DNA of 64,000 bases, from positions 62,001-126,000 of the forward strand of contig NZ_WHVW01000001.1 of the NCBI RefSeq assembly GCF_009651005.1, in the 5' to 3' direction. The position numbers and the translations under genes were made by a program. The DNA comes from Sporosarcina obsidiansis (lineage in GTDB: Bacteria > Bacillota > Bacilli > Bacillales_A > Planococcaceae). Positions 15,576-27,206 of this stretch are shown piece after piece. Under the pieces are notes generated by a model. That model ran no database searches, was not told where the DNA came from, and worked only from the letters and a program-made list of their open reading frames with translations. Numbering within the stretch: position 1 is the first letter of the stretch; the number at the start of each line of letters is the position of its first letter.

Positions 15576-18500
15576 ATGGCAACTGAGGAAATTTACAAAC
15601 CGAAGCATCATATCCGTTTTGTGACGGCTTCTAGCTTATTCGATGGGCACGATGCGTCTATTAATATTATGCGAAGAATTTTGCAGTCGACCGGTGCGGA
15701 AGTCATTCATCTGGGGCATAACCGATCTGTCGAGGAAGTTGTAAACGCTGCCATTCAGGAAGACGTGCAAGGTATCGCGATTTCTTCCTACCAAGGCGGC
15801 CATGTGGAGTATTTCAAATACATGTATGATCTGCTGAAAGAAAGAGGCGCTTCCCATATTAAAATCTTCGGGGGTGGTGGAGGAGTGATCATCCCGAAGG
15901 AAATCAAAGAGTTACACGACTATGGCATTCAGTGGATTTTCTCCCCGGAGGATGGACGGAAAATGGGTCTACAAGGAATGATCAATCGCATCATGGAGCT
16001 ATCCGATTTCTCCACGACTCCCGAAAATGAAGAAGCGAACCTAGAAAAACTCTCTGCGGAGACACCTGGCATTCTGGCCAATTTAATTACCTATGTTGAA
16101 GAAAAGCATTTGCAGAAGGACGAAGCATCGGAACAACTACTACAGCACGCACGAAGCCTTTCTAAACAGACGCCAGTTCTCGGGATTACGGGCACAGGAG
16201 GCGCAGGAAAAAGTTCATTAACTGATGAATTAATCCGGCGTTTTCTGCAGGAATTCCCAGAAAAACGCGTAGCCATCCTTTCGATCGATCCGACGAAACA
16301 AAAAACAGGTGGTGCCTTACTAGGTGACCGAATTCGCATGAACGCTATTTTTAATGATCGTGTGTACATGCGCAGCTTGGCGACACGAGGTTCCCGTTCT
16401 GAGTTGACGACAGCGATTCATGACGTGCTAGATGTGACCAAAGCAGCTGGTTATGACTTGATCATTGTTGAGACCAGTGGGATCGGGCAAGGCGATGCGC
16501 AAATCACTGATATATCCGATGTTTCCATGTACGTTATGACAAGTGAGTTTGGAGCACCTACACAGCTTGAGAAGATCGATATGATTGATTTCGCAGATCT
16601 AATTGTCATCAATAAATTTGAACGAAAAGGCTCGGAAGACGCATTGAGTCAAGTTCGCAAGCAATATCAGCGTAGCCATCTATTGTTTGATGATGAGCTA
16701 GAAAAGATGCCGGTATTTGGTACGATCGCAAGCCAATTCAATGATAAAGGGACCAATATCTTGTTTGCTGCACTTGTTGATCGGTTGAATAAAACATGTG
16801 ATTTGGACTGGACTACCAGCTACGCGGAATCCATTACTATGCAAAAACAAACAGTCATCATTCCACCTGATCGCAGTCATTACTTACGAGAAATCGCGGC
16901 AACTGTTCGCAATTACCATGCGAAAGCGAAACAGCAAGAAGACCTTGCGCGTCGCCTTTTTCAATTAGAAGGCGCGATGGAAGCTGTGAAGGAGAACGAT
17001 TCCAATGAAGCACTCTTGGATTCATTGAATAGTTTAAAAGAGGGTGTGGAAGAACAGCTGACAAGTGAATCAAAACGTACCCTGAAAAACTGGGAATCAT
17101 TAAAAGAATCCTACCAGCAAGATGAATATGTAGTGAAGATCCGAGATAAAGAGATTCGTACGGCTCTTAATTCAACCAGTTTATCAGGATTGAAGATTCC
17201 TAAAGTTGTTTTGCCGAAGTTTAAAGACTATGGAGAGATTTTGCGCTGGGTCTACAATGAAAATGTGCCGGGTGCATTCCCATATACAGGCGGCGTTTTC
17301 CCATTCAAACGAGAAGGTGAAGATCCAAAGCGCCAGTTCGCAGGCGAAGGAACGCCAGAGCGTACGAACCGCAGATTTCATTACGTGTCAAAAGATGATG
17401 ACGCTAAACGTTTATCAACTGCATTTGACTCAGTCACGCTCTACGGAGAGGATCCTGACGAACGGCCAGATATTTACGGGAAAGTAGGAGAGTCGGGGGT
17501 AAGTATCTGTACGCTTGAAGATATGAAAAAGCTGTACGATGGATTCGACCTCTGTGCGCCATCTACTTCCGTATCAATGACGATCAATGGACCCGCACCA
17601 ATCATTTTGGCAATGTTCATGAACGCAGCGGTCGATCAGCAAGTGCGAAAAAAAGAAGAAGAGCTTGGACGCACGCTAACTGTCGAAGAGTTTTCTGAAG
17701 TGCGTGAAATGACGTTTCAAACGGTAAGGGGCACAGTACAAGCTGATATCCTGAAAGAAGACCAAGGGCAAAATACGTGTATTTTCTCAACAGAATTCGC
17801 ACTACGAATGATGGGCGATATTCAGCAGTATTTCATTGATAAAAAAGTACGTAACTATTATTCTGTCTCCATTTCGGGCTATCATATTGCGGAAGCAGGG
17901 GCTAATCCAATTTCGCAGCTAGCCTTCACGTTGGCAAATGGCTTCACGTATGTCGAATACTACTTGAGTCGCGGCATGAATATTGATGACTTTGCACCGA
18001 ATCTATCGTTTTTCTTCTCCAATGGTTTAGATCCTGAATACACGGTAATTGGTCGTGTAGCGCGACGTATTTGGGCAGTCACGATGCGCGACAAATACGG
18101 TGCCAATGAACGTAGTCAAAAGTTGAAATATCATATCCAAACTTCTGGCCGCAGTCTGCATGCGCAAGAAATCGACTTTAATGACATCCGTACCACGCTG
18201 CAAGCCTTAATGGCGCTACAGGACAACTGTAACTCGTTGCATACGAATGCCTACGACGAAGCGATCACGACGCCAACGGAAGAATCGGTGCGCCGTGCGA
18301 TGGCGATCCAGATGATCATCACGAAAGAACACGGATTGTCGAAAAATGAAAATCCGTTGCAAGGTGCATTCGTTATCGAGGAATTGACGAGCTTGGTGGA
18401 AGAAGCCGTATTGCAAGAATTTGATCGACTAAATGATCGTGGCGGCGTACTTGGATCGATGGAAACTCAGTATCAGCGAGGGAAAATCCAAGAAGAATCC

Positions 18501-18833
18501 ATGTATTATGAGATGAAAAAACACTCCGGTGAATTACCGATTATCGGAGTCAACACGTACTTAAATCCAAATCCGCCTTCTGAAGAAGATATCGATAATA
18601 TGGAATTGGCACGTGCAACGAAGGAAGAGAAAGAAGCGCAAATCCGTAACTTGCGAGAATTCCAGTCTACTCACGCAGAAGAAGCGAAAAAAGCATTGGG
18701 AGCCCTCCAACAAACAGCGGTGTCAGGAGGCAATGTGTTTGCGGAACTAATGAAGACCGTTCAAGTTGCAAGTTTGGGTCAAATCACTAACGCATTATAT
18801 GAAGTAGGCGGCCAGTACCGTCGAAATATGTAA
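15576..18833 (+). CDS. icmF: Fused isobutyryl-CoA mutase IcmF (B12 domain, G-protein chaperone, mutase)
   Basis: AdoCbl-dependent enzyme that interconverts isobutyryl-CoA and butyryl-CoA. The order is diagnostic of IcmF: an N-terminal cobalamin-binding domain with [15 protein letters not shown] (about residue 23) and [11 protein letters not shown]; a MeaI-type GTPase with P-loop GTGGAGKSS (about 205), ETSGIGQGD and NKFERKGS; then the mutase domain from about 540 with [18 protein letters not shown]-like and [16 protein letters not shown] segments. Start ATG 15576 was chosen because the family begins just before the [12 protein letters not shown] segment and GGATGGAG lies upstream; this gives 1085 aa. 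Related activities (pivalyl-CoA mutase) depend on a few active-site residues I did not resolve. Confidence 0.95.
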   Translation: MATEEIYKPKHHIRFVTASSLFDGHDASINIMRRILQSTGAEVIHLGHNRSVEEVVNAAIQEDVQGIAISSYQGGHVEYFKYMYDLLKERGASHIKIFGGGGGVIIPKEIKELHDYGIQWIFSPEDGRKMGLQGMINRIMELSDFSTTPENEEANLEKLSAETPGILANLITYVEEKHLQKDEASEQLLQHARSLSKQTPVLGITGTGGAGKSSLTDELIRRFLQEFPEKRVAILSIDPTKQKTGGALLGDRIRMNAIFNDRVYMRSLATRGSRSELTTAIHDVLDVTKAAGYDLIIVETSGIGQGDAQITDISDVSMYVMTSEFGAPTQLEKIDMIDFADLIVINKFERKGSEDALSQVRKQYQRSHLLFDDELEKMPVFGTIASQFNDKGTNILFAALVDRLNKTCDLDWTTSYAESITMQKQTVIIPPDRSHYLREIAATVRNYHAKAKQQEDLARRLFQLEGAMEAVKENDSNEALLDSLNSLKEGVEEQLTSESKRTLKNWESLKESYQQDEYVVKIRDKEIRTALNSTSLSGLKIPKVVLPKFKDYGEILRWVYNENVPGAFPYTGGVFPFKREGEDPKRQFAGEGTPERTNRRFHYVSKDDDAKRLSTAFDSVTLYGEDPDERPDIYGKVGESGVSICTLEDMKKLYDGFDLCAPSTSVSMTINGPAPIILAMFMNAAVDQQVRKKEEELGRTLTVEEFSEVREMTFQTVRGTVQADILKEDQGQNTCIFSTEFALRMMGDIQQYFIDKKVRNYYSVSISGYHIAEAGANPISQLAFTLANGFTYVEYYLSRGMNIDDFAPNLSFFFSNGLDPEYTVIGRVARRIWAVTMRDKYGANERSQKLKYHIQTSGRSLHAQEIDFNDIRTTLQALMALQDNCNSLHTNAYDEAITTPTEESVRRAMAIQMIITKEHGLSKNENPLQGAFVIEELTSLVEEAVLQEFDRLNDRGGVLGSMETQYQRGKIQEESMYYEMKKHSGELPIIGVNTYLNPNPPSEEDIDNMELARATKEEKEAQIRNLREFQSTHAEEAKKALGALQQTAVSGGNVFAELMKTVQVASLGQITNALYEVGGQYRRNM

Positions 18834-18842
18834 TCAAATTCG

Positions 18843-18872
18843 AAAAGCTGCGTAATTCACGCAGCTTTTTTG
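18843..18872 (+). terminator. Terminator after icmF
   Basis: AAAAGCTGCGT and ACGCAGCTTTTTT form an 11-bp stem with a five-base loop and T run, ending the acyl-CoA block. Confidence 0.9.
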
Positions 18873-18975
18873 GGATTTACTGCAGAAATAGGATTGCGCG
18901 CGCTCATAAATCTTAAAAATGAATGTACAAAAAGTTATCACAAACCATATACATAAAAAATCACTATCCTCACAG

Positions 18976-19005
18976 TGGATAAATTGGTAATTTTATCAGT
19001 ATAAT
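18976..19005 (+). promoter_or_regulatory. Probable sigma-A promoter before the small membrane protein and rpoE
   Basis: TATAAT at 19000-19005 is a perfect -10. TGGATA at 18976-18981 is a 4/6 match to -35 at 18 bp spacing. It lies downstream of the icmF terminator and 33 bp before the small ORF. Confidence 0.5.
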
Positions 19006-19037
19006 GAAGAGAACAGAGAGAAAGGGATGTGTTGAAG

Positions 19038-19202
19038 GTGAGATGGTATCATCATACGGTCATAATTGTACTTCTGTTTCTTCTCACATTCATCTTTTAT
19101 AGCAGCGGCCTAGGAGCAATCCCCTTTTCCTTTGCAGCCATTTATTTGGGATGTCTGACCATCAAAGAATACAGAAACGTAAAGAGAAGCAAAAGAATGT
19201 AG
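19038..19202 (+). CDS. Small predicted membrane protein, unknown function
   Basis: An open frame of 54 codons from GTG 19038 (TTG 19032 and GTG 19029 are alternatives; AAAGGGA at 19021-19027 could serve any of them). The product begins MRWYHHTVIIVLLFLLTFIF, continues through a second hydrophobic stretch around GLGAIPFSFAAIYLG, and ends with a strongly basic tail (EYRNVKRSKRM). This is a two-segment membrane topology. A good promoter lies just upstream and rpoE follows. I do not recognise a family, and no function is proposed. Confidence 0.6.
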   Translation: MRWYHHTVIIVLLFLLTFIFYSSGLGAIPFSFAAIYLGCLTIKEYRNVKRSKRM

Positions 19203-19312
19203 CATATTGGAAGTCGAAATGTATATAATGTAAAGTATGCTTATCTGGTTCCAGATAAAATCGTTGATGAATCGTCAACGCGTAATTGATTGAAGAAAGG
19301 ACGTGCCATACA

Positions 19313-19882
19313 TTGAATATCCACGAAATGACAAAAGAACAACTAGCAGAAGAATCGTTCATCAATATTACCTACCAAATCTTAACAGAACGACGCGAAT
19401 CGCTTACATTACAGCAACTAATGGACGAAATCCGAAAAATTACAGGCGTCTCCGAGAAAGAAATGAAAGAAAAGCTTGTTCAATTTTACACAGACTTGAA
19501 CATTGATGGCAGATTTCTTGCGATCCAAGACAACCGTTGGGGATTGCGCGAATGGTATCCAGTTGATCAAATCGAAGAGGAAACAGCGCCAGTCGTAAAA
19601 GTCCGCAAAAAGAAAAAGAAAAAAGCGTATGACGACGAAGATGAAGAAATTGAAGATGACGATGAAGACGAAGAACTCTTCGATGAAGATTACGTAGAGC
19701 TTGGCGAAGAAGAGGACGACGTAGATGATGACGACGAGGAAGAAGAGGACGTCATTGAGATTGAAGAAGACTTGATTGATCCTGATGACGATTTAGAAGT
19801 AATCCCGGACGAAGAAATTGACCTCGATGAAGAAGACGAGGAAGAGGAAGAAGACGAGGATTACGAGGAAGAAAAAGAGTAA
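19313..19882 (+). CDS. rpoE: RNA polymerase delta subunit
   Basis: Gram-positive delta factor, which stimulates recycling and promoter selectivity of RNA polymerase. An N-terminal HARE-HTH domain (about 90 residues, ending RFLAIQDNRWGLREWYP) is followed by a short basic stretch (VRKKKKKKA) and a long Asp/Glu-rich, presumably disordered tail of about 85 residues. The most plausible start is TTG 19313 (reading M-NIHEMTKEQ), with AGAAAGGA 11 bases upstream; ATG 19328 is an alternative lacking its own ribosome site. The product is 189 aa. The position directly before pyrG is the same as in Bacillus. Confidence 0.93.
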   Translation: MNIHEMTKEQLAEESFINITYQILTERRESLTLQQLMDEIRKITGVSEKEMKEKLVQFYTDLNIDGRFLAIQDNRWGLREWYPVDQIEEETAPVVKVRKKKKKKAYDDEDEEIEDDDEDEELFDEDYVELGEEEDDVDDDDEEEEDVIEIEEDLIDPDDDLEVIPDEEIDLDEEDEEEEEDEDYEEEKE

Positions 19883-19888
19883 CAAGAC

Positions 19889-19917
19889 TTGACTTTTTGG
19901 GCCTGGGAATATAAGAT
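19889..19917 (+). promoter_or_regulatory. pyrG promoter with GGG initiation site
   Basis: TTGACT (19889-19894), 17 bp, TAAGAT (19912-19917). Transcription would begin at the GGG of 19924-19926, giving a transcript starting GGGCUCC, as in the B. subtilis pyrG transcript, which is subject to reiterative G addition. Confidence 0.75.
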
Positions 19918-19923
19918 TTGTAT

Positions 19924-20001
19924 GGGCTCCTGAAAAGGACACATGAATTCGTGTATACGCGCTCCTTATTGTAGTTAGGCTACAAGTGGGGCGCTTTTTT
20001 G
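19924..20001 (+). promoter_or_regulatory. CTP-responsive attenuator in the pyrG leader
   Basis: GCGCTCC (19959-19965) pairs with GGGGCGC (19988-19994), with an inner stem TTGTAG/CTACAA, followed by six T: an intrinsic terminator. In B. subtilis, low CTP stalls polymerase at the fourth position after GGG, extra G residues are added, and the poly-G end pairs with the pyrimidine-rich 5' side of the terminator. The same elements (GGGC start, CUCCUU in the terminator stem) are all visible here. Confidence 0.8.
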
Positions 20002-20030
20002 ATTTTTCATTTTAGCCTTCGAGCATGTAA

Positions 20031-21653
<1,623 letters not shown>

Positions 21654-21657
21654 TAAA

Positions 21658-21705
21658 AAGAAATGCCGGCAGAAGGTCGAAACCTTTTGTCGGCATTTCT
21701 TTTAT
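21658..21705. terminator. Bidirectional terminator between pyrG and ywjG
   Basis: AAATGCCG (21661-21668) pairs with CGGCATTT (21691-21698), with inner AGAAGGT/ACCTTTT-type pairing. A-rich on the left and T-rich on the right, it can serve both converging genes. Confidence 0.85.
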
Positions 21706-21718
21706 CGTTTTATCCATA

Positions 21719-22237
21719 TCAATCAATGTCTTCTAACATTTCATCGATCGATAGTTTGACGGCTTCGTAAATGAAGAGCGCAGTGAGTGCGTGTGGTTGG
21801 ACGATCCGTTCGCCATCTGGTCCAGGAAGAAGTCCCTTTTTTATTCCGGTAGAAATATAAGTAGATGCAAGTTTTGCAAGTGTATTTGATTCGTCATCAG
21901 GATCTGCCGCTAACACAGCAAATGGGATGAACTGCTCAGCTAGTTGTGTTGCCAATTGGTTGGCTTTAGGCTCATCGGCTTTTCTCACTATCAGCCAAAC
22001 GCGATCGGCTGCAGTAGGTACAGTATCCTCCGTATAGCGAATGGCTTGCCGTAGTGGTTCAGAACCATGTAATGCAGTCAGGGTGATCGCTTCCATTTCA
22101 CCGAATCCAGCAATGACGATTCGTCCTTCACCAACTAACGCCTGAGCAAGCAAACGTGCAGTTTCTTCAATTGCTTCCTCCTGCCCACTCGCAATTCGTT
22201 CTAACAGCCCTCTAACCTGTGTCGTCAATATTTTCAC
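21719..22237 (-). CDS. ywjG: DUF2529 protein YwjG, SIS-like
   Basis: Conserved Bacillus protein of unknown function found next to pyrG and spo0F. The sequence IVIAGFGEMEAITLTALHG and the spacing of hydrophobic strands suggest a sugar-isomerase-like fold. The frame opens at ATG 22243, but GGAGGG then abuts the ATG; GTG 22237 gives a proper seven-base gap and is preferred (172 aa). It is transcribed opposite to its neighbours, as in B. subtilis. Confidence 0.8.
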   Translation of the reverse strand: MKILTTQVRGLLERIASGQEEAIEETARLLAQALVGEGRIVIAGFGEMEAITLTALHGSEPLRQAIRYTEDTVPTAADRVWLIVRKADEPKANQLATQLAEQFIPFAVLAADPDDESNTLAKLASTYISTGIKKGLLPGPDGERIVQPHALTALFIYEAVKLSIDEMLEDID

Positions 22238-22306
22238 TTTCATCCCTCCAAAGTATCAGTATAGTAGACGAAAGATAGAAGTGCAAAAAAACGATTTTAG
22301 AAAATT

Positions 22307-22333
22307 AGAGGAATTCTTGGGATAGTTGCGAAT
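22307..22333 (+). promoter_or_regulatory. Candidate sigma-H promoter of spo0F
   Basis: AGAGGAATT (22307-22315) fits the sigma-H -35 (AGGAWWT), and GCGAAT (22328-22333) fits the -10 (RnnGAAT) at about 11-12 bp spacing. B. subtilis spo0F is known to use sigma-H. A TGTTGAA at about 22382, one base from the Spo0A box TGTCGAA, lies between the promoter and the gene. Confidence 0.5.
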
Positions 22334-22428
22334 AATATACAGTAACTATATAGATTAGAAAATCTATGAATATTTACTTCTGTTGAAAAATAACTAAAAC
22401 ATAATCTGGTGAAATAGGGGGGAAATCA

Positions 22429-22797
22429 TTGAAACAAATATTAATAATTGACGATCAACCTGGAATACGATTGTTGTTGGAAGAAATATTCAGGCAAGCT
22501 GGTTTAGAAACATCGTTAGCTTCAAATGGAAAAGAAGCCTTGAATATTTTAGGGGAAATGAATCCTGACTGTATCTTATTAGATATGAAAATGCCTGGAA
22601 TGAATGGTGTAGAAGTCCTTCGTGAAATAAGAAAACAAACTCCTGATGCCCTTGTGATGATGATGACGGCATATAGTGAAATTGAGTTGACTGAAGAAGC
22701 TGGTAGTCTAGGCATCGACCATCATTTTACAAAGCCGTTTGATATTTTTGAAGTAAGAGATGCAGTCTTAAAAAGGTTGCAATTAACGGACGTTTGA
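22429..22797 (+). CDS. spo0F: Sporulation phosphorelay response regulator Spo0F
   Basis: Single-domain receiver that passes phosphate from sporulation kinases to Spo0B. The acidic pocket IIDDQPG, the phospho-acceptor aspartate in ILLDMKMPGMNG (residue 54) and the lysine in FTKPFD (about 103) are all present, and no output domain follows. It has 122 aa, against 124 in B. subtilis. The start is TTG 22429 with AGGGGGGAAA upstream; no ATG fits. Confidence 0.93.
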   Translation: MKQILIIDDQPGIRLLLEEIFRQAGLETSLASNGKEALNILGEMNPDCILLDMKMPGMNGVEVLREIRKQTPDALVMMMTAYSEIELTEEAGSLGIDHHFTKPFDIFEVRDAVLKRLQLTDV

Positions 22798-22891
22798 CAG
22801 TAGTAATAATGAAATGGATTTGCTATGCTAGAGAGTAGAAAGTATAATGAACTCATATAAAATTCGCTGTAAATCCAAGGAGGAATTCTGC

Positions 22892-23749
22892 ATGCCACTC
22901 GTGTCAATGAAAGAAATGATGATTCAAGGAAAAAAACAAGGATATGCTGTCGGTCAATTTAACATAAATAATTTAGAATATACACAAGCTATTCTACAGG
23001 CTGCTGAAGAAGAAAAATCACCTGTCATTTTAGGAGTATCTGAAGGCGCAGCTCGTTATATGGGTGGCTTTAAAACTGTCGTCATGATGGTAAAAGGGTT
23101 AATGGAGGAATACGGTACAACTGTGCCAGTCGCTATTCATTTGGATCATGGCTCTAGCTTTGAAAAATGTAAAGAAGCTATAGAAGCTGGTTTTACATCT
23201 GTAATGATCGATGCGTCTTCCAAACCACTCGAAGAAAATATTGAAATCACGAAAAAAGTCGTGGACTTAGCAAAACAGCATAATGTATCTGTAGAAGCTG
23301 AACTGGGAGTTGTCGGTGGACAAGAAGATGACGTAATCGCAGAAGGTGTTATTTATGCAGATCCTGCTGAATGTAAAGAACTTGTAGAAAAGACGGGCAT
23401 TGATTGCCTTGCTCCAGCGCTCGGTTCTGTACATGGACCGTATAAAGGAGAGCCGAACTTAGGGTTTAAAGAGATGGAAGAGATTTCCGGGCAAAGTGAC
23501 CTTCCGTTAGTATTGCATGGCGGTACCGGAATTCCGTTGAAAGATATTCAGCGTGCTATCTCATTGGGTACTGCGAAAATCAACGTCAACACAGAAAACC
23601 AAATTCAAGGTACAAAGGCTGTACGTGAAATACTTCAAGCAGATTCAGAAGTATACGATCCTCGTAAATTTCTTGCACCGATGCGCGAAGCTATCAAAGA
23701 AACAGTCATTGGTAAAATGCGTGAATTTGGTAGTTCGCAGCAAGCATAA
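22892..23749 (+). CDS. fbaA: Fructose-bisphosphate aldolase, class II
   Basis: Zinc-dependent glycolytic/gluconeogenic aldolase. Metal and substrate residues are visible in [43 protein letters not shown] and [11 protein letters not shown] start at ATG 22892 ([10 protein letters not shown]), with AAGGAGG upstream, giving 285 aa as in Bacillus. It follows spo0F and precedes a transaldolase-family gene, the conserved order. Confidence 0.95.
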   Translation: MPLVSMKEMMIQGKKQGYAVGQFNINNLEYTQAILQAAEEEKSPVILGVSEGAARYMGGFKTVVMMVKGLMEEYGTTVPVAIHLDHGSSFEKCKEAIEAGFTSVMIDASSKPLEENIEITKKVVDLAKQHNVSVEAELGVVGGQEDDVIAEGVIYADPAECKELVEKTGIDCLAPALGSVHGPYKGEPNLGFKEMEEISGQSDLPLVLHGGTGIPLKDIQRAISLGTAKINVNTENQIQGTKAVREILQADSEVYDPRKFLAPMREAIKETVIGKMREFGSSQQA

Positions 23750-23772
23750 CGATGAGGTAATCGCATAGAAAG

Positions 23773-23804
23773 ACAAGGAGGAGCGTATTACTTCTCCTTC
23801 TTTT
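23773..23804 (+). terminator. Terminator-like hairpin after fbaA
   Basis: AAGGAG (23775-23780) pairs with CTCCTT (23794-23799), followed by CTTTT. The stem is short, so termination may be partial, with read-through into the transaldolase gene. Confidence 0.55.
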
Positions 23805-23844
23805 CATTTGAACAAAAGAGTAAACTACTAGGAGGACAACATAC

Positions 23845-24492
23845 GTGAAATTTTTCATAGATACCGCAAACTTTGACGAAATAAAAGAGGCGCATAGCTG
23901 GGGCATTGTGTCTGGTGTGACAACGAACCCTTCATTAGTCGCCAAAGAAAATATTTCATTCCATGATCGCTTGAAAGAAATTACAGCACTCGTACCTGGC
24001 TCTGTCAGCGCAGAAGTCATCGCGTTAGATGCAGAAGGAATGATTGAAGAAGGGCGCAAGCTAGCAAGTATAGCGAAGAATATTACGGTTAAATTGCCGA
24101 TGACACCAGAAGGATTAAAAGCTTGCTCTGTATTTGCAGCAGAAGGCATTCAAACGAATGTCACGCTTGTATTTAGTGCCAATCAAGCATTACTCGCAGC
24201 ACGTGCTGGCGCAACGTATGTCTCACCTTTCATTGGGCGCTTAGACGATATTGGACAAAACGGGATCGAATTAATCGAGACCATTTCTGACATTTTCACT
24301 ATCCACGATCTTGACACGCAGATCATTGCGGCTTCGATCAGACATCCTCAGCATATTACCGCCGCCGCGCTAGCTGGAGCTCATATCGCGACGACACCAT
24401 TCAACGTGTTGAAAAGTTTATTCGCACATCCGTTAACTGCCAAAGGTATCGATCAATTCTTGAAGGATTGGGAAACTAGAACGAATAAGTGA
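23845..24492 (+). CDS. tal: Transaldolase / fructose-6-phosphate aldolase family protein
   Basis: Class I aldolase of the small transaldolase subfamily, 215 aa. The N-terminus [20 protein letters not shown] and [12 protein letters not shown] are conserved; [15 protein letters not shown] contains the Schiff-base lysine region, and [29 protein letters not shown] follows the family pattern. The start is GTG 23845 with AGGAGGA upstream. B. subtilis YwjH at this location is the equivalent; sequence alone does not settle transaldolase against fructose-6-phosphate aldolase activity. Confidence 0.9.
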   Translation: MKFFIDTANFDEIKEAHSWGIVSGVTTNPSLVAKENISFHDRLKEITALVPGSVSAEVIALDAEGMIEEGRKLASIAKNITVKLPMTPEGLKACSVFAAEGIQTNVTLVFSANQALLAARAGATYVSPFIGRLDDIGQNGIELIETISDIFTIHDLDTQIIAASIRHPQHITAAALAGAHIATTPFNVLKSLFAHPLTAKGIDQFLKDWETRTNK

Positions 24493-24498
24493 TGGGAT

Positions 24499-24520
24499 CA
24501 ATCACGCCTCAGCGTGATTG
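24499..24520 (+). repeat. Perfect hairpin after tal
   Basis: CAATCACGC (24499-24507) and GCGTGATTG (24512-24520) form a perfect 9-bp stem with a four-base loop. A T run does not follow directly. It begins a 235-bp structured gap before murAB that contains no ORF. Confidence 0.6.
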
Positions 24521-24638
24521 CGTCTGGATTTTGAATTGAGGCCTGCACGATACAGGTCATGCAGGCGGTGTCGTATGATGCGACAAAGACTGCGATCCTT
24601 TTTAACTCCTTACAAAATCCCTGACATCCGCTGGAGGC

Positions 24639-24745
24639 TTTTATTTGGATTCAGCGGGCGTTTGAACACCCGCTGAACAGAAAAAACTATTTGCATTCAT
24701 ACCGCCACATATAAAAGTGGGGTAATCTGCTGAATTCAAATAAAA
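24639..24745 (+). promoter_or_regulatory. Structured murAB leader with two mutually exclusive stems
   Basis: A 17-base segment (24639-24655) pairs along its whole length with 24729-24745 (16 Watson-Crick pairs plus one G-U). The second arm ends inside the A/G-rich Shine-Dalgarno region (AAAAGGAG, 24742-24749). A competing local hairpin, TTCAGCGGG (24650-24658) with CCCGCTGAA, uses part of the same 5' arm. A small CCAC/GTGG hairpin lies between. The arrangement suggests either an RNA switch controlling murAB translation or a dispersed structured repeat. Confidence 0.55.
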
Positions 24746-24755
24746 GGAGATCGAA

Positions 24756-26033
24756 ATGGACGTTTACAAAATTAAAGGTGGAAAACGGCTACAAGGTACG
24801 GTACGGGTCAGCGGTGCGAAAAATAGCGCCGTCGCTCTCATTCCTGCTGCCATCTTAGCCGACTCATCTGTAACGATTGCAGGCCTTCCAGAGATTTCAG
24901 ATGTTTTAACATTACAAACACTAGTTGAAGAGATTGGTGGAAAAGTACACATAGAAGATGGGAAGATGACAATCGACCCGTCAGAAGTAATATCCATGCC
25001 ACTGCCGAATGGGAATGTAAAAAAACTTCGGGCATCCTGCTATATGATGGGTGCGCTACTTGGTAAATTCAAGCATGCAGTCATCGGATTGCCAGGAGGC
25101 TGTCACTTAGGACCTCGGCCAATCGACCAGCACATCAAAGGTTTTGAAGCACTAGGAGCAAAAGTGACTAATGAACATGGTGCCATTTATTTACGCGCAG
25201 ATGAATTGCGCGGTGCCAAAATTTATCTAGATGTAGTCAGTGTGGGCGCCACGATTAATATTATGATGGCGGCTGTGTTGGCAAAGGGTAAAACGGTTAT
25301 TGAAAACGCTGCGAAAGAGCCGGAAATCATTGATGTTGCAACGTTATTATCAAATATGGGCGCCAATATCAAAGGAGCCGGAACAAATGTGATTCGGATT
25401 GAAGGTGTGGAAAAACTTCACGGGACGAAACACACAATCATTCCCGACCGTATCGAAACCGGAACGTATATGATTATGGCAGCAGCAATTGGAGATGGCA
25501 TTACGATCGACAACGTCATCCCATTGCATGTCGAGGCAGTCACTGCAAAGCTTCGTGAAATGGGCGTGAAAGTGGAAGTGGGAGAAGAGCAAATTTTCAT
25601 TCCGAAAACGGAAAAGCTCCAAGCGGTAGATGTCAAAACACTTGTTTACCCAGGATTTCCCACAGATCTACAACAGCCGTTCTGCGTACTATCCACACAA
25701 GCGGAGGGATCTTCCATTTTGACCGATACGATCTACCCTGCTCGATTCAAGCAAATCGATGAGCTTCGTCGAATGAACGCAGATGGTCGGGTGGAAGGTC
25801 GCTCGGCCATCATTACGGGACCGACACCATTACAGGCCGCTACAGTCAGAGCTACAGATCTACGAGCAGGTGCCGCATTGTTAATTGCAGGGTTAATTGC
25901 GAGCGGAGAAACGGAAATTCAGGAAATCGAGCATATCGAACGTGGCTATAGTCGAATTATTTCAAAGCTACAAAAGCTAGGCGCGGATATTAGCAAAGTG
26001 GAAGGTTTGAAGACAGCTTCTATTTCAGAGTGA
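24756..26033 (+). CDS. murAB: UDP-N-acetylglucosamine 1-carboxyvinyltransferase, second paralogue (MurAB/MurZ)
   Basis: First committed enzyme of peptidoglycan synthesis, transferring enolpyruvate from PEP to UDP-GlcNAc. [20 protein letters not shown] and the catalytic, fosfomycin-target cysteine in [15 protein letters not shown] (about residue 116) are present. At 425 aa it is full length. The location between tal and glpX matches B. subtilis murAB; the other paralogue (murAA) is at 50183. GGAGATCG upstream serves as the ribosome site, and the leader before it is strongly structured. Confidence 0.94.
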   Translation: MDVYKIKGGKRLQGTVRVSGAKNSAVALIPAAILADSSVTIAGLPEISDVLTLQTLVEEIGGKVHIEDGKMTIDPSEVISMPLPNGNVKKLRASCYMMGALLGKFKHAVIGLPGGCHLGPRPIDQHIKGFEALGAKVTNEHGAIYLRADELRGAKIYLDVVSVGATINIMMAAVLAKGKTVIENAAKEPEIIDVATLLSNMGANIKGAGTNVIRIEGVEKLHGTKHTIIPDRIETGTYMIMAAAIGDGITIDNVIPLHVEAVTAKLREMGVKVEVGEEQIFIPKTEKLQAVDVKTLVYPGFPTDLQQPFCVLSTQAEGSSILTDTIYPARFKQIDELRRMNADGRVEGRSAIITGPTPLQAATVRATDLRAGAALLIAGLIASGETEIQEIEHIERGYSRIISKLQKLGADISKVEGLKTASISE

Positions 26034-26167
26034 CGCTAATTGTCAATTTCGTGTATAATAGACCACAACGACACATCCAGACATAATAGCACAATGGATG
26101 CGGACGTAGGCAAATGAGAGGTAAAACGCGACAAGCGCCTTACCGCAAACAGGAGGAAACAAACAGT

Positions 26168-27133
26168 ATGGAACGTAGTTTATCGATGGAATTAGTGCGT
26201 GTTACAGAAGCGGCAGCCGTTGCAGCGGCTCGCTGGATGGGACGCGGTTTAAAGAATGAAGCGGATGATGCAGCAACAGAAGCTATGCGGACAGTATTCG
26301 ACACGATCCCAATGGAAGGTATTGTCGTTATCGGTGAAGGAGAAATGGACGAAGCACCGATGCTTTATATTGGTGAAGAGCTAGGGACAGGACATGGACC
26401 GGCAGTGGATGTAGCGGTCGATCCTTTGGAAGGTACGAACATCGTTGCTTCAGGTGGCTGGAATGCACTGGCGGTACTCGCTGTTGCGGATAAAGGGAAC
26501 CTATTGAACGCACCGGATATGTATATGGACAAAATTGCGGTAGGACCTGAAGCGGTAGGGAAAATTGATATTGACGCATCTGTTACAGAGAACTTGCATG
26601 CTGTAGCGAAAGCGAAAAATAAATCTGTTTCCGATCTAGTTGCTTCCGTTTTAAACCGGGAACGTCATAAAGATATCATTGAAGAAATCCGACAAGCTGG
26701 AGCACGTATCAAGTTGATCGAAGATGGCGACGTAGCAGGCGCATTGAACACAGCGTTCGATGATACAGGTGTCGATATTTTATTCGGTATGGGTGGTGCA
26801 CCTGAAGGCGTCATCGCGGCAGTCGGTCTAAAATGCTTAGGTGGAGAAATCCAAGGGCGACTCGTTCCTTCGAATGATGAAGAAAGAGAACGTTGCATCA
26901 AAATGGGTATCGATGTTGACAAAGTATTGAAGATGGATGACTTGGTCAAAGGCGATGATTGTATTTTTGCGGCAACCGGCGTTACAGACGGCGAATTGCT
27001 GGGCGGTGTACAATTTAAAGGTACATATAGCCGAACGCATTCAATTGTTATGCGCTCCAAGTCAGGTACCATCCGCTTTGTAGAAGGTCGCCACAGCATG
27101 AAGAAAAAACCTCTTCTCGTTATGCAAGACTAA
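26168..27133 (+). CDS. glpX: Fructose-1,6-bisphosphatase, class II
   Basis: Gluconeogenic phosphatase of the GlpX family. The metal-binding signature [19 protein letters not shown] and VDPLEGTN are visible, with [21 protein letters not shown] further on. The start ATG 26168 ([17 protein letters not shown]), with CAGGAGG upstream, gives 321 aa; the open frame upstream (from 26114) is leader. TATAAT at 26054-26059, with a GTGACG-like -35, could be its own promoter. Confidence 0.94.
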   Translation: MERSLSMELVRVTEAAAVAAARWMGRGLKNEADDAATEAMRTVFDTIPMEGIVVIGEGEMDEAPMLYIGEELGTGHGPAVDVAVDPLEGTNIVASGGWNALAVLAVADKGNLLNAPDMYMDKIAVGPEAVGKIDIDASVTENLHAVAKAKNKSVSDLVASVLNRERHKDIIEEIRQAGARIKLIEDGDVAGALNTAFDDTGVDILFGMGGAPEGVIAAVGLKCLGGEIQGRLVPSNDEERERCIKMGIDVDKVLKMDDLVKGDDCIFAATGVTDGELLGGVQFKGTYSRTHSIVMRSKSGTIRFVEGRHSMKKKPLLVMQD

Positions 27134-27143
27134 CTCCCTCATT

Positions 27144-27170
27144 ACCCGGTGTCACAACCGGGTTCTATTT
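27144..27170 (+). terminator. Short terminator-like hairpin after glpX
   Basis: ACCCGGT (27144-27150) pairs with ACCGGGT (27157-27163), followed by TCTATTT. The T run is imperfect. Confidence 0.55.
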
Positions 27171-27206
27171 CCTAAAACTATGAACAATCCATAATGTTAG
27201 CAAATC

